From positions 31,086 to 95,085 of the forward strand of contig CAVVIO010000017.1 in NCBI GenBank assembly GCA_963748095.1: a stretch of DNA of 64,000 nucleotides, read 5' to 3'. Positions within the stretch are counted from its first letter, which is position 1, and each line of letters starts with the position of its first letter. This DNA comes from CAVVIO01 sp963748095. Its GTDB lineage: Bacteria > Bacteroidota > Bacteroidia > Bacteroidales > UBA10428. This document shows positions 12,134-21,708 of this stretch, piece after piece. A model generated the notes under the pieces. That model searched no databases, was not told the origin of the DNA, and worked only from the letters and a program-made list of their open reading frames with translations. The translations under genes were made by a program, and so were the position numbers.

Positions 12134-13956
12134 TGTTTATTCAATAAATTACCGTCAAGCATTCTTTTTTCCAGCCATTTTCGTTGCGGGGCAATTGAAT
12201 CGGTCAGATATTCTTCTATCATTAAGCTTGCTATTGGGGCAGCATACCTGGCTCCCCACACTCCATTTTCTACATAAACAGCAATGGCAATTTTTGGATT
12301 GTCCTTCGGGGCAAATGCTGTAAATACGGAATGATCTTTCCCATGGGGATTTTGAGCCGTACCTGTTTTTCCACAAATAACAATATCTTTTAATTTCGCT
12401 ATTCCGGCAGTACTTTCCGGACCGCCATTTACCGCCATATCCATTCCCTCAACAACTATGTTAAATAAACTGGTATCGATATCTGTATAATGACGAACCA
12501 GAAAACGATGATTAATTGTATCGAGTGATTGTATTTTTTTAACCATATGCGGAGTATAATAATATCCCCTGTTTGCCAAAGTCGCCGACATATTTGCCAT
12601 TTGCAAGGGGGTTATCAGCAGTTCTCCCTGCCCGATGGCCATCGAAATAATAGTAAGCGCTTTCCATCGGTGTTCACCATAATATTTATCGTAATAACTT
12701 GCCGGAGGTACAAAACCGTTGACTTCGTTAGGCATATCGGTATTAAGGGCATGTCCAAATCCGAAAGACATGACATCCTTTCTCCAGCTATTAAACGCAT
12801 CGGTGACTGAGGGATAATCAGGATTTTCAAGTATTCTTCTAAATACGTTGCAAAAATAGGCATTACACGAATATTGAATGGCGTGTAACAGATCGTCTGG
12901 CGTAGGATGATTATGACAAGCTACATGAACGCCGGGAGCCCAGTATCCCAGGTCGCAATAATAGGTAGTTGCCGGTGTTATCACGTGATCCTTGAGAGCA
13001 ATCAACGCATTTATAGGTTTGAATGTGGATCCTGGTGGATACCTGGCCATAAGCGCTCTGTCAAAAAGTGGCTTCAGCGAATCGTTCCTGAGTTTGATAT
13101 AGTTTTCGGTTCTCGGCCTGCCTACTAATAATGAAGGATCATATGTGGGTGAGGAAACCAGTGCAAGTATTTCACCGGTTGAAGGTTCGATGGCAACAAT
13201 ACTGCCTTTATAGTTTTTCATCAGCTTTTCACCATATGCCTGTAACTTGGCATCTATGGAGCAAACAACATTTTTACCGACAACGGCATCTCTATCAAAT
13301 TTACCTCCCTGGTAAGGACCTTTAATACGGTTATGTACATCTACCAGGTAATATTTTTTTCCTTTTTCACCTCTTAAAGTTTTCTCATATGATTTTTCCA
13401 GCCCGCTGATACCAATATAATCTCCCATTTCATAATAAGGATTTTTAGCGATTATCTTATCATCTACTTCACCTACATAACCAAGTAAGTGTGCGGCAAT
13501 GGTTTTATTGTATTTACGCAAAGTTCTCGATCGGAAATAGAATCCCGGAAACTTAAATAATTTTTCCTGCAGAACAGCAAATGTTTCCGGATAGATTTGT
13601 TTCAGGAAAGGATCTCTCCGGTATTTCGGATCATATGCTTTTGTGATTCCTTTTTTCAGGAAGTCTTTAGTAATTCTCAATATCTTACATAATTCCAGGG
13701 TGTCGAATGGTTTCATTTCGTATGGAGCAATCATCAGGTCATAAGCAGCCTGATTATATACCAGCATTTCTCCATTGCGGTCATAAATTAAACCTCTTGC
13801 AGGGTATTGTGTTTCAATCCTTTTTGAATTGTTTTCAGCCGATAGTTTGTATGATGGATTCAAAACCTGCAAATACAGTAACCTGATAATAAATACCAAT
13901 GCCACAAGTATGATCACCCCTCCTATAATATTTTTCCTCACTGCATACTGATCCAT
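12130..13956 (-). CDS. mrdA: penicillin-binding protein 2 (transpeptidase)
   Basis: Class B penicillin-binding protein that cross-links peptidoglycan for rod elongation, working with RodA and MreC. It has an N-terminal membrane anchor (about residues 10-30), a dimerisation domain with RGLIYDRNGE, and a transpeptidase domain. The catalytic motifs are STFK (PPGSTFKP, near residue 307), SCN (near 364) and KTGTAQNP (near 529). At 608 residues the length is normal. It follows mreD by 11 bp and overlaps rodA by 4 bp. Confidence 0.96.
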   Translation of the reverse strand: MDQYAVRKNIIGGVIILVALVFIIRLLYLQVLNPSYKLSAENNSKRIETQYPARGLIYDRNGEMLVYNQAAYDLMIAPYEMKPFDTLELCKILRITKDFLKKGITKAYDPKYRRDPFLKQIYPETFAVLQEKLFKFPGFYFRSRTLRKYNKTIAAHLLGYVGEVDDKIIAKNPYYEMGDYIGISGLEKSYEKTLRGEKGKKYYLVDVHNRIKGPYQGGKFDRDAVVGKNVVCSIDAKLQAYGEKLMKNYKGSIVAIEPSTGEILALVSSPTYDPSLLVGRPRTENYIKLRNDSLKPLFDRALMARYPPGSTFKPINALIALKDHVITPATTYYCDLGYWAPGVHVACHNHPTPDDLLHAIQYSCNAYFCNVFRRILENPDYPSVTDAFNSWRKDVMSFGFGHALNTDMPNEVNGFVPPASYYDKYYGEHRWKALTIISMAIGQGELLITPLQMANMSATLANRGYYYTPHMVKKIQSLDTINHRFLVRHYTDIDTSLFNIVVEGMDMAVNGGPESTAGIAKLKDIVICGKTGTAQNPHGKDHSVFTAFAPKDNPKIAIAVYVENGVWGARYAAPIASLMIEEYLTDSIAPQRKWLEKRMLDGNLLNKQ

Positions 13957-13967
13957 GATATCTAAAT

Positions 13968-14474
13968 CTATTCCCTGTAAATAATATATTGACTAAGCAT
14001 TACGAGAGTTAGCGAAAAGACAGTGCTTAAAATAACCCTTAAAAATGTAGAAAAGAAATCGGAAAACCGGAAGATTTCCATATAAAATAACACCAGGTGA
14101 TGAGCCAGGATTAAAATGGCTGCATACTTGAGAAACCAGTTAAATCCATAATAATGTACCCTTGGGTAGGTACCGGCTTCATACCCGTCGCGCGGAGAAA
14201 ATACCTGTAAAACAAATGGCCGCAGAAATGCCATAAAAACGGTTGCTGCCGTGTGCATTCCCAATGTACCTGAAAGGATATCGATAGAAAAACCAAGTAA
14301 AAATGCAAGGGTTAATAATAACCAGCCCGGGGTTTCAAATGGCAATAAAAGGATAAAAAGTACATAAACATAAGGATTGATATATCCGCTAAACTGGATG
14401 TTATTGAAAATAAATACCTGAACCAATACCAGTAGGACAAAACGAAATATGTTCCGTGGTAATACTTTAATCAT
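13968..14474 (-). CDS. mreD: rod shape-determining protein MreD
   Basis: Small integral membrane protein of the elongasome. The 168-residue sequence is almost entirely hydrophobic with about five predicted helices, and the sequence itself is weakly conserved across phyla, so the call leans on its place between mreC and mrdA. The PRVHYYGFNWFLKYA segment is typical of Bacteroidota MreD. Its start overlaps the mreC 3' end by 8 bp, indicating translational coupling. Confidence 0.9.
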   Translation of the reverse strand: MIKVLPRNIFRFVLLVLVQVFIFNNIQFSGYINPYVYVLFILLLPFETPGWLLLTLAFLLGFSIDILSGTLGMHTAATVFMAFLRPFVLQVFSPRDGYEAGTYPRVHYYGFNWFLKYAAILILAHHLVLFYMEIFRFSDFFSTFLRVILSTVFSLTLVMLSQYIIYRE

Positions 14475-15294
14475 TCTTAGCGGAATTTTCTAATGTTGTT
14501 TGTTCTTCCTTTTTAAAATTATTAATTACCTGCACCTGTGAAAGATTTTTAAAATCGGTTGATAAATCAACGGTAATTTCATAAAAGTTTCCTCCTTTCA
14601 TTTCGAAATTCGATACTACTCCTATCATTATTCCCTCAGGATAAATAGCTGAATAGCCACTGGTAACAATAGTATCACCTATTTCAACTTTTACATGATG
14701 CGGGATTTGGCTCAATATTACCTGCTTGTAATTTTTCCCATTCCAGGATAAAGGCCCGAAATAACCATTCTTTTTTATCTTGGCATTAATGTAAAATTGC
14801 CTGTTAAGAACGGAGATAACAGACGAAAAATTGTCCGATACTTTTTTAACTACTCCGACAACTCCATCGGCAGATACAACAGCCATTTCTTCTTTAATTC
14901 CCTGCCGGCTCCCTTTATTCAATGTTATATAGTTGTATTGTTTATTGGTTGAATTATTAATTACCTTGGCCGGGATATACGTATATTGTTGCATATACAA
15001 CGAATCTTCGGAATTATTTTGGTTTTCCGATCTCAAAGTTTTATATCTGGCTAACCTGTTATAAAGTTTGTTGTTTTCTACTATCAGCTGTTTGTTTTCT
15101 TTTCTCAGGCTCAGGTAGTCTTTCAGGTCAAGGAATCTTTCCGAAAGATTACCTTCAAAGGCGTGTTTAAAATTCATAAAGTATGCTTTGTGATACTTAT
15201 TATGTTGCACCACGAGAGAAACGGCCAAAACTTCCAGAAGAACGAAGAGGATAAAGAAATAATATTTTAATATAAATTGAATTAAATTCCTCAT
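14467..15294 (-). CDS. mreC: rod shape-determining protein MreC
   Basis: Periplasmic scaffold that links MreB to PBP2 and RodA. One N-terminal transmembrane helix (about residues 8-30) is followed by a coiled-coil segment with many Lys, Glu, Leu and Asn (LRKENKQLIVENNKLYNRL). The C-terminal beta domain includes LNKGSRQGIKEEMAVVS and VGVVKKV. The 275-residue length is normal. It lies 24 bp after mreB and overlaps mreD. Confidence 0.94.
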   Translation of the reverse strand: MRNLIQFILKYYFFILFVLLEVLAVSLVVQHNKYHKAYFMNFKHAFEGNLSERFLDLKDYLSLRKENKQLIVENNKLYNRLARYKTLRSENQNNSEDSLYMQQYTYIPAKVINNSTNKQYNYITLNKGSRQGIKEEMAVVSADGVVGVVKKVSDNFSSVISVLNRQFYINAKIKKNGYFGPLSWNGKNYKQVILSQIPHHVKVEIGDTIVTSGYSAIYPEGIMIGVVSNFEMKGGNFYEITVDLSTDFKNLSQVQVINNFKKEEQTTLENSAKND

Positions 15295-15318
15295 TCAAAT
15301 CACCTTACCTTTTCTCTA

Positions 15319-16341
15319 TTATCGCATCAGGAATGAAAATTTGTCGCTGTTTTTCAATGCTATACCTGTGCCTCGTGCCACAGCGTGAAGCGGGTCTTCT
15401 GCAATCAGGAACGGAATATTGATTTTGTCTGTCAATCGTTTATCAAGTCCTCTTAACAGAGCTCCACCACCGGCAAGGTAAATTCCCCTGCTTACAATAT
15501 CAGCATAAAGTTCGGGCGGAGTTTGTTCCAATACGGCAAGTATAGCCGATTCGACTTTCGAAAGAGATTTGTCCAGGCAATGTGCAATTTCCTGGTAAGA
15601 AACGGGAACTTCGATAGGCATGGCAGTCATCAAATTTGGGCCTCGCACATTGTAATCAGGTGGCGGATTATCCAGATCGGGTAATGCCGAGCCGACATTT
15701 ATTTTTATCTCTTCTGCTGTACGTTCACCTACTTTAATGTTGTGCTGGTGCCTCATGTAGGCCTGTATGTCGGCTGTAAAACCGTCACCGGCAATCCGGA
15801 TTGATTGGTTACAAACGATCCCGCCAAGGGCAATGACAGCTATTTCGGTTGTACCCCCACCAATATCTACTACCATGCATCCATCGGGGGCTTCAACATC
15901 AAGTCCTATACCAATAGCCGCGGCCATTGGCTCATATATCATATAAATATCACGCCCTCCGGCATGTTCGGATGAGTCGCGCACAGCCCTTATTTCTACT
16001 TCGGTACTCCCGGAGGGAATGCATACTACCATTTTTAAGGATGGTGTAAAAAAACTTTGCTTGGGATTAGTCATTTTTATCATTCCCCTAAGCATTAACT
16101 CGGCAGCATTAAAATCCGCAATTACACCATCACGTAAAGGTCGGATTGTTCTAATGTTTTCATGTGTTTTTCCATGCATTTGCCGTGCCTGTTCGCCGAT
16201 GGCTATTAATTTTCCGGTATTGTGATCTATAGCGACGATGGAAGGTTCATCCACCACTACTTTGTCGTTATGAATGATAATAGTGTTTGCAGTCCCGAGG
16301 TCAATGGCTAACTCCTGCGTCAAAAACGAAAATAATCCCAT
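15319..16341 (-). CDS. mreB: rod shape-determining actin homologue MreB
   Basis: Bacterial actin that directs lateral cell-wall synthesis beneath the inner membrane. The 340-residue sequence has the actin phosphate-1 loop DLGTANTIIIHNDKVVVDEP, the phosphate-2 loop VVDIGGGTTEIAVI and the adenosine motif GGGALLRGLD. The start at 16341 gives MGLFSFLTQELAIDLGTAN, the usual N-terminus with an amphipathic segment. Its presence predicts a rod-shaped cell. It is 110 bp downstream of purH, a gap that could hold a promoter, although I see no clear one. Confidence 0.97.
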   Translation of the reverse strand: MGLFSFLTQELAIDLGTANTIIIHNDKVVVDEPSIVAIDHNTGKLIAIGEQARQMHGKTHENIRTIRPLRDGVIADFNAAELMLRGMIKMTNPKQSFFTPSLKMVVCIPSGSTEVEIRAVRDSSEHAGGRDIYMIYEPMAAAIGIGLDVEAPDGCMVVDIGGGTTEIAVIALGGIVCNQSIRIAGDGFTADIQAYMRHQHNIKVGERTAEEIKINVGSALPDLDNPPPDYNVRGPNLMTAMPIEVPVSYQEIAHCLDKSLSKVESAILAVLEQTPPELYADIVSRGIYLAGGGALLRGLDKRLTDKINIPFLIAEDPLHAVARGTGIALKNSDKFSFLMR

Positions 16342-16451
16342 ATATGCTTAATTAAAATAGTTTTGTTTATATACTGGATGGTTTAACGAAAACATAGTGC
16401 TAATGTTCTAATAATTAACAGGAATTTTATTAAAAAAATAATTGTTCAATA

Positions 16452-17975
16452 TTAGTGTTTAAAATGTCTTACTCCGGTAAACACCATCGCCATGTTATGC
16501 TCATCACAATATTCGATGGAAGCTTTATCTCTAATTGATCCACCCGGTTGAATTACAATGTTAACACCCACATTGTTGGATATTTCCACACAATCCGGGA
16601 AAGGGAAAAATGCATCGGAGGCCATAACGCCACCTTCCAGTTCGAAACCAAAATTTCTTGCTTTTTCAATAGCCTGTTTCAGTGCATCTACCCTTGATGT
16701 TTGCCCAACTCCGCTGGCCATCAATTGTTTATTCTTTGTAAGTACAATGGTGTTCGATTTGGAATGTTTCACCACTTTATTGGCAAATTCCAGATCTTCA
16801 TATTCCTGTTCTGTAGGTTTCCTGTTTGTAACAGGTTGCATCTCTTTTTTCGTCTCCATACTGGTATCCCGGTCCTGTTCCACAACTCCGTTTAACAGGG
16901 TACGGTACTGTATCTTTGGCAATTCTACCGGTTTTCGTATCAGAATTATTCTGGTTTTTTTCTTCATTAATATGTCCAGTGCTTCCTGAGCATATGCCGG
17001 TGCAATGATCACTTCATAAAACAACTGATCTATTTCAGCAGCAGTTGTTTTATCTAATTCACGGTTAGTGATCAGTATTCCGCCATAGGCTGAAACCGGA
17101 TCACCGGCAAGCGCATCTTTCCATGCATCTGTAAGGTTTTCACGACTGGCAATTCCACATGCATTGTTGTGTTTTAAAACGGCAAATGTAGTTTCTTTAA
17201 ATTCATCGATCAGGTATACCGCAGCTTCAATATCAAGCAAATTGTTGTAGGATATTTCTTTACCATGAAGTTTTTCAAACAGGTTATTAAAATCACCATA
17301 AAATGTGCTTTTCTGATGTGGATTTTCGCCGTATCTCAGCTCAATAGATTTTGTGACACTTTGTTTGAAAGCTTTAATGGTCTTATCCTTATTAAAATAA
17401 TTAAATATGGCTGTATCGTAATGCGATGATAAATTAAATGCTTCGGTAGCCAATTGTTTTCTCTGTTCAATTGTTGTAGTATTTCCTTCTTTTAAAATAT
17501 CCAGTAAAAATCCGTATTGTTCCTGTGAAGGTACAATGACAACATCTTTGAAATTTTTAGCGGCAGCACGAATGAGAGAAATGCCCCCGATGTCGATCTT
17601 TTCAATGACGTCCTTTTCTTCAGCTCCGGAAGCAACTGTATCTTCAAACGGGTATAAATCAACAATCACCAGGTCGATTTCAGGTATGTTATATCCATTC
17701 ATTTGTTTCAAATCTTCCTGATCATCGCGTCGTGCCAGTACCCCTCCGAAAATCTTCGGATGCAGGGTTTTTACTCTTCCTCCTAAAATAGAAGGATAAG
17801 AGGTTACTTCTTCTACAGAGGTAACCTTTACGCCAAGACCTTCAATGAAATCTTTAGTGCCTCCGGTAGAATAGATTTCTACATTTTGTTTTGATAAATT
17901 GCTAATTATTTCTTCAAGGTTTGTTTTGTGATAGACTGAAATTAAGGCAGATTTGATTTTTTTAACGTTACTCAT
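16452..17975 (-). CDS. purH: bifunctional AICAR formyltransferase/IMP cyclohydrolase
   Basis: Catalyses the last two steps of purine synthesis: formylation of AICAR and ring closure to IMP. The N-terminal MGS-like cyclohydrolase domain begins with KKIKSALISVYHKTNLEE and has YSTGGTKDFIEGLG and GGRVKTLHPKIFGG. The formyltransferase domain has the diagnostic AVLKHNNACGIA block, SAYGGILITNRELD and, near the C-terminus, SDAFFPFPDCVE and QPGGSIRD. At 507 residues it is full length. A purH-mreB adjacency is common in Bacteroidota. Confidence 0.97.
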   Translation of the reverse strand: MSNVKKIKSALISVYHKTNLEEIISNLSKQNVEIYSTGGTKDFIEGLGVKVTSVEEVTSYPSILGGRVKTLHPKIFGGVLARRDDQEDLKQMNGYNIPEIDLVIVDLYPFEDTVASGAEEKDVIEKIDIGGISLIRAAAKNFKDVVIVPSQEQYGFLLDILKEGNTTTIEQRKQLATEAFNLSSHYDTAIFNYFNKDKTIKAFKQSVTKSIELRYGENPHQKSTFYGDFNNLFEKLHGKEISYNNLLDIEAAVYLIDEFKETTFAVLKHNNACGIASRENLTDAWKDALAGDPVSAYGGILITNRELDKTTAAEIDQLFYEVIIAPAYAQEALDILMKKKTRIILIRKPVELPKIQYRTLLNGVVEQDRDTSMETKKEMQPVTNRKPTEQEYEDLEFANKVVKHSKSNTIVLTKNKQLMASGVGQTSRVDALKQAIEKARNFGFELEGGVMASDAFFPFPDCVEISNNVGVNIVIQPGGSIRDKASIEYCDEHNMAMVFTGVRHFKH

Positions 17976-18101
17976 TTAGTGATTTTTTTAAATATATCGA
18001 TTAATATATAAATAATTATTCATCATATACTCAAGTTTTTATAAAATCTATCAACCGGGATTAAAAATCAAAGAAAGGATCGATAATCTTCCGTTGTTTT
18101 G

Positions 18102-18109
18102 TATATTTG
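18102..18109 (+). promoter_or_regulatory. possible Bacteroidota -7 element (TATATTTG) upstream of the permease gene
   Basis: The octamer fits the TAnnTTTG consensus of the Bacteroidota housekeeping sigma factor and lies 40 bp before the ATG at 18149. No convincing TTG-type -33 box is seen at the right distance. It overlaps the earlier ATG at 18107, which argues for the later start. Confidence 0.35.
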
Positions 18110-18148
18110 TTTGATTTCTCAAAATTAATTGAAAATTTAAAATTATAC

Positions 18149-19405
18149 ATGCAACTCATCTATATATTAAGAGAAAGTTTTCAATTTGCGTTTAAAACCA
18201 TAATAGTTAACAAACTCAGGACCTTTTTATCGTTACTGGGAATCACAATTGGCATCTTTGCCATTATATCGGTTTTTACCATTCTTGATTCGCTGGAGAA
18301 TAATGTACGTGAAAGCCTGGCATCTTTGGGGAATAATGTTATATATATACAAAAATGGCCCTGGGCTCCCGAGCCGGGTCAGGAATATGCATGGTGGAAA
18401 TACTGGAACCGGCCGTTACCATCATTACGTGAATACAATGAGCTAAAAAAAAGGCTTACTAAAGCTCAGGATTTCAGCTTTGTAGCCTCTACATCAAAGA
18501 CGATAAATTACCGTAAAAATTCAATGGATAATGTTAGCGTTGTTGGTGTGAACGATAACTTTGAAAATTTGCAAAACGTAAAAATATCCCGGGGAAGATT
18601 TTTATCCCCCTTTGAAATGGATAAAGGCAGAAATCTTGCCGTAATAGGTTCAGATATAGCCAGCCGGTTATTTAAAGGAGAAGACCCTATAGGGAAAACT
18701 TTGAAAATTTCAGGTAGAACTGCCAGTATTATAGGAGTATTTGAAAAAGAAGGAAAGTCATTTGGGGGAGGGGGAAGTTCTGATAAGATGGTTGTTGTTC
18801 CTGTTCGGTTTTTAGGGGAAATTGTCGATTTAAGAAAAGACCAAAGTAATCCGATGATATGGGTAAGAGCAGCAGAAAAAGTACCGGTGCCGGAATTTAA
18901 AGAAGAAGTCAGGCAGGTAATGCGATCCATCCGAAGCTTAAAACCAACAGCCGAAGATAACTTTGCGCTGAACCAGTCGAGTATGATATCACAGGGAGTA
19001 AACCGGATATTCAAAGTGATTAATATTGCGGGTGGTTTTATTGGTATTTTTTCAGTACTGGTGGGCGCTTTTGGTATTGCCAATATTATGTTTGTTTCCG
19101 TTAAGGAAAGGACAAATATAATCGGTATTCAGAAAGCTATTGGAGCGAAAAGATATTACATTTTACTGGAAGTAATATACGAATCGGTAATATTATCACT
19201 AATGGGTGGTATTCTGGGATTAGTATTGATATATGCCGGAACATTAATAGTAAGAAATTCTACTGATTTTAATATTTATCTTTCTTCGGGTAACATTGTA
19301 CTTGGGCTTATCATATCTTCCGTCGTAGGTATTGTTTCCGGTTTTGCACCTGCTTTTTTTGCTTCACGACTTAATCCTGTAGAAGCAATTTCAACATCTT
19401 TTTAA
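18149..19405 (+). CDS. MacB/FtsX-type ABC transporter permease
   Basis: Membrane subunit of a MacB-like transporter that moves substrates across the envelope by mechanotransmission. The 418-residue product has an N-terminal helix (KLRTFLSLLGITIGIFAIISV), a periplasmic MacB_PCD domain of about 230 residues and the C-terminal FtsX domain with three helices and the motif VKERTNIIGIQKAIGAKR. I chose ATG 18149 rather than 18107 because the family begins close to this residue and the earlier ATG overlaps a possible promoter. No ATPase gene is adjacent, so it must use one encoded elsewhere. Its 3' end overlaps the convergent rsmA reading frame. Confidence 0.85.
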   Translation: MQLIYILRESFQFAFKTIIVNKLRTFLSLLGITIGIFAIISVFTILDSLENNVRESLASLGNNVIYIQKWPWAPEPGQEYAWWKYWNRPLPSLREYNELKKRLTKAQDFSFVASTSKTINYRKNSMDNVSVVGVNDNFENLQNVKISRGRFLSPFEMDKGRNLAVIGSDIASRLFKGEDPIGKTLKISGRTASIIGVFEKEGKSFGGGGSSDKMVVVPVRFLGEIVDLRKDQSNPMIWVRAAEKVPVPEFKEEVRQVMRSIRSLKPTAEDNFALNQSSMISQGVNRIFKVINIAGGFIGIFSVLVGAFGIANIMFVSVKERTNIIGIQKAIGAKRYYILLEVIYESVILSLMGGILGLVLIYAGTLIVRNSTDFNIYLSSGNIVLGLIISSVVGIVSGFAPAFFASRLNPVEAISTSF

Positions 19406-20202
19406 TGAGTATTATTCTTCTATGTTTGGTTTTTGCCTGCCCGATCATCCGGGTGAGCCCTATAAACTGATCTACGGATAATTGTTCAGGGCGCATCTGT
19501 AATATAGTTTCATTCGGGTCAACACCTGACAAGCAGATTTTTCAGAGAATTCCTGAGTACTTTTCGTCGTTGGTTAAACCCGGTTTTAACTACTTGCCGG
19601 AATAATTGCGGATCACAATCCAGATCTTTCCGGTTATTTCTGGTGAGGCGCATCACTGCTGATTTCACTTTTGGAGGGGGAATAAACACGGAAGGATTTA
19701 CGGTAAACAAATTGGTTGTATGATAATATGCCTGCAATAAAACACTAAGTATACCATATGTTTTATTGCCCGGGACTGCACAAATGCGATCGGCAACTTC
19801 TTTCTGTACCATGCACACCACTTCACTCACAAGATCTTTGTAGTCAAGGACTCTGAAAAATATCTGACTGGAAATGTTATAGGGGAAGTTGCCCATAATA
19901 ATGAGTTGTTTTGAAAAAATTCCCGTAAGGTCAGTTTTTAAAAAATCACCTTCCATAAGCCTGTTTCCCAGTTCCGGAAATTTCGACTTTAAATATGCAA
20001 TCGATTCACGATCTATTTCGATGCAGTAAGTTTCAAAATTTTTATTGCTGAGAAGAAATTGAGTGAGCACTCCGGTGCCGGGACCAATTTCAAGTACTGC
20101 AGAAACAGGGTCAGTTTCAATACTACCGACAATTTTCCGTGCGATATTCAGGTCCTTTAAAAAATGCTGGCCCAATCCTTTTTTTGGTCTTACCAGGCTC
20201 AT
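19371..20202 (-). CDS. rsmA: 16S rRNA dimethyladenosine transferase, one frameshift near the C-terminus
   Basis: The enzyme dimethylates two adjacent adenosines near the 3' end of 16S rRNA during 30S assembly. Motifs are KKGLGQHFL, the SAM loop EIGPGTGVLTQFL, the acidic ligand CIEID, and the catalytic NFPYNIS. In one frame it stops early at 19519 after SLKNLLVRC. A +1 shift near 19522 reveals the family C-terminus (MRPEQLSVDQFIGLTRMI) and a stop at 19371-19373. Removing one base gives 276 residues, a normal length. The corrected gene overlaps the 3' end of the convergent permease gene by about 35 bp. Confidence 0.92.
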
Positions 20203-20224
20203 GCTGTCATTTATTATTGTTTTT

Positions 20225-20232
20225 CAAAGGTA
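20225..20232 (-). promoter_or_regulatory. possible Bacteroidota promoter for rsmA (TACCTTTG -7 box)
   Basis: On the minus strand TACCTTTG matches TAnnTTTG, and TTTG lies 24 bp further upstream (complement at 20257-20260), a little wider than the usual spacing. It would place transcription about 15-20 nt before the rsmA ATG at 20202. Confidence 0.4.
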
Positions 20233-20403
20233 AATATAAAATATTAACCCTATTTGCAAACTTACTTTTCGATTCGCCGTATTTTAGGTAATTTATAAAC
20301 GATGGCGGATAACATGCATTCGTGTCCATTTAAAAGTAAATGAAATATAAATCTCTATTTTTACAAACTCATTTACTTACTTATAAACGGATATCCGAAG
20401 AAA

Positions 20404-21576
20404 ATGAATTACAATTTTGATGAAATTATTGACCGGCGCAACACAGCAAGTGTGAAATACGATTTGCGTGGTGCATATTTCGGGAATGAAAACGTTATCC
20501 CAATGTGGGTGGCTGATATGGATTTTAAAACGCCGTCTTTTGTTATTGATGCGCTCAGAAAAAGACTGGAACACGAAATAATGGGTTATACTTTTCGGCC
20601 CGATTCCTATTATGAAGCCATTATTCAATGGATGAAACAACGTCACAATTGGGCTATACAAAAAGACTGGATAAGCTTCTCTCCTGGAGTAGTTCCGGCA
20701 CTGAATATGGCAGTATTGGCATTTACTAATCCTGGTGATAAGATCATTGTTCAGCAACCCGTTTACTTTCCTTTCTTTTCGGCAATAAAAAATCACAACC
20801 GTACATTGGTGAATAATCCGCTGGTTATCAAAAATGGCCGGTATTATATGGATTATGATGATTTGCAGATGAAAATTGATTCGGGAGCCAAGATGCTTAT
20901 TCTGTGTAATCCTCACAATCCCACAGGAAATGCATGGACAAAAGAGGAACTTCAAAAACTTGCCGGCATTTGTATGGAAAAAAATATTTTAATATTGTCT
21001 GATGAGATTCATTCCGACCTGGTTTTTGAAGGAAATGTTCATACTCCGACAGCATCCCTTTCCGAAAATATTTCCAATAATGTAATAACTTTTATGGCGC
21101 CCAGCAAGACATTTAACCTTGCCGGATTATCAACATCAGTAGTTATCGGATCGAATAAAAAGTTGCTTTCAAAATTCAATACGGTGCTTGAAAACGTACA
21201 TGTTGGCAGCGGCAATATTTTTGGTCAGGTTGCTCTGGAAGCTGCATATACAAATGGCGCCAGGTGGCTTGATGAGCTTATGGATTACCTAAAAGGCAAT
21301 GTTGAATTCCTGATTCAGTACCTCGAAAAACATATTCCACAGATTAAACCTGTAATTCCGGAGGCTACTTATATGGCTTGGCTCGATTGCAGAGCACTGG
21401 GAATGAATAAAGATGAGCTTAAAAAGTTCATGATTCACGAAGCAGGGGTAGGATTTAGCGATGGAACACTCTTTGGAGAAGAAGGGGAAGGTTTCCAGCG
21501 TATTAATTTAGGTTGTCCCAGAGCAGTATTGAAAGAAGCACTTGATAAACTATATAGTATAACAAAAAGAAAATAA
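20404..21576 (+). CDS. PatB/MalY-type PLP aminotransferase (cystathionine beta-lyase)
   Basis: Fold-type I PLP enzyme expected to cleave carbon-sulfur bonds of cystathionine or related amino acids to pyruvate, ammonia and a thiol. The 390-residue sequence shows PMWVADMDF near the N-terminus, CNPHNPTGNAWTKEEL, DEIHSDLVF, and the Schiff-base lysine K235 in APSKTFNLAGL. The C-terminal arginine expected to bind the substrate carboxylate lies in the RINLGCPR block. Substrate range cannot be told from sequence: some members are mainly cysteine-S-conjugate lyases. The gene stands alone. Confidence 0.88.
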   Translation: MNYNFDEIIDRRNTASVKYDLRGAYFGNENVIPMWVADMDFKTPSFVIDALRKRLEHEIMGYTFRPDSYYEAIIQWMKQRHNWAIQKDWISFSPGVVPALNMAVLAFTNPGDKIIVQQPVYFPFFSAIKNHNRTLVNNPLVIKNGRYYMDYDDLQMKIDSGAKMLILCNPHNPTGNAWTKEELQKLAGICMEKNILILSDEIHSDLVFEGNVHTPTASLSENISNNVITFMAPSKTFNLAGLSTSVVIGSNKKLLSKFNTVLENVHVGSGNIFGQVALEAAYTNGARWLDELMDYLKGNVEFLIQYLEKHIPQIKPVIPEATYMAWLDCRALGMNKDELKKFMIHEAGVGFSDGTLFGEEGEGFQRINLGCPRAVLKEALDKLYSITKRK

Positions 21577-21708
21577 AATTATGATCTCGATTTAAATATT
21601 TTACTAAATTGCTAGTTTAAATTCGTTGTGTATCAAAATAAAAATAGATTCTGTTTTAAATTTATTATATTCGAAAAAGATCAAAAGAAATAAAACAAGA
21701 TAGAAGTC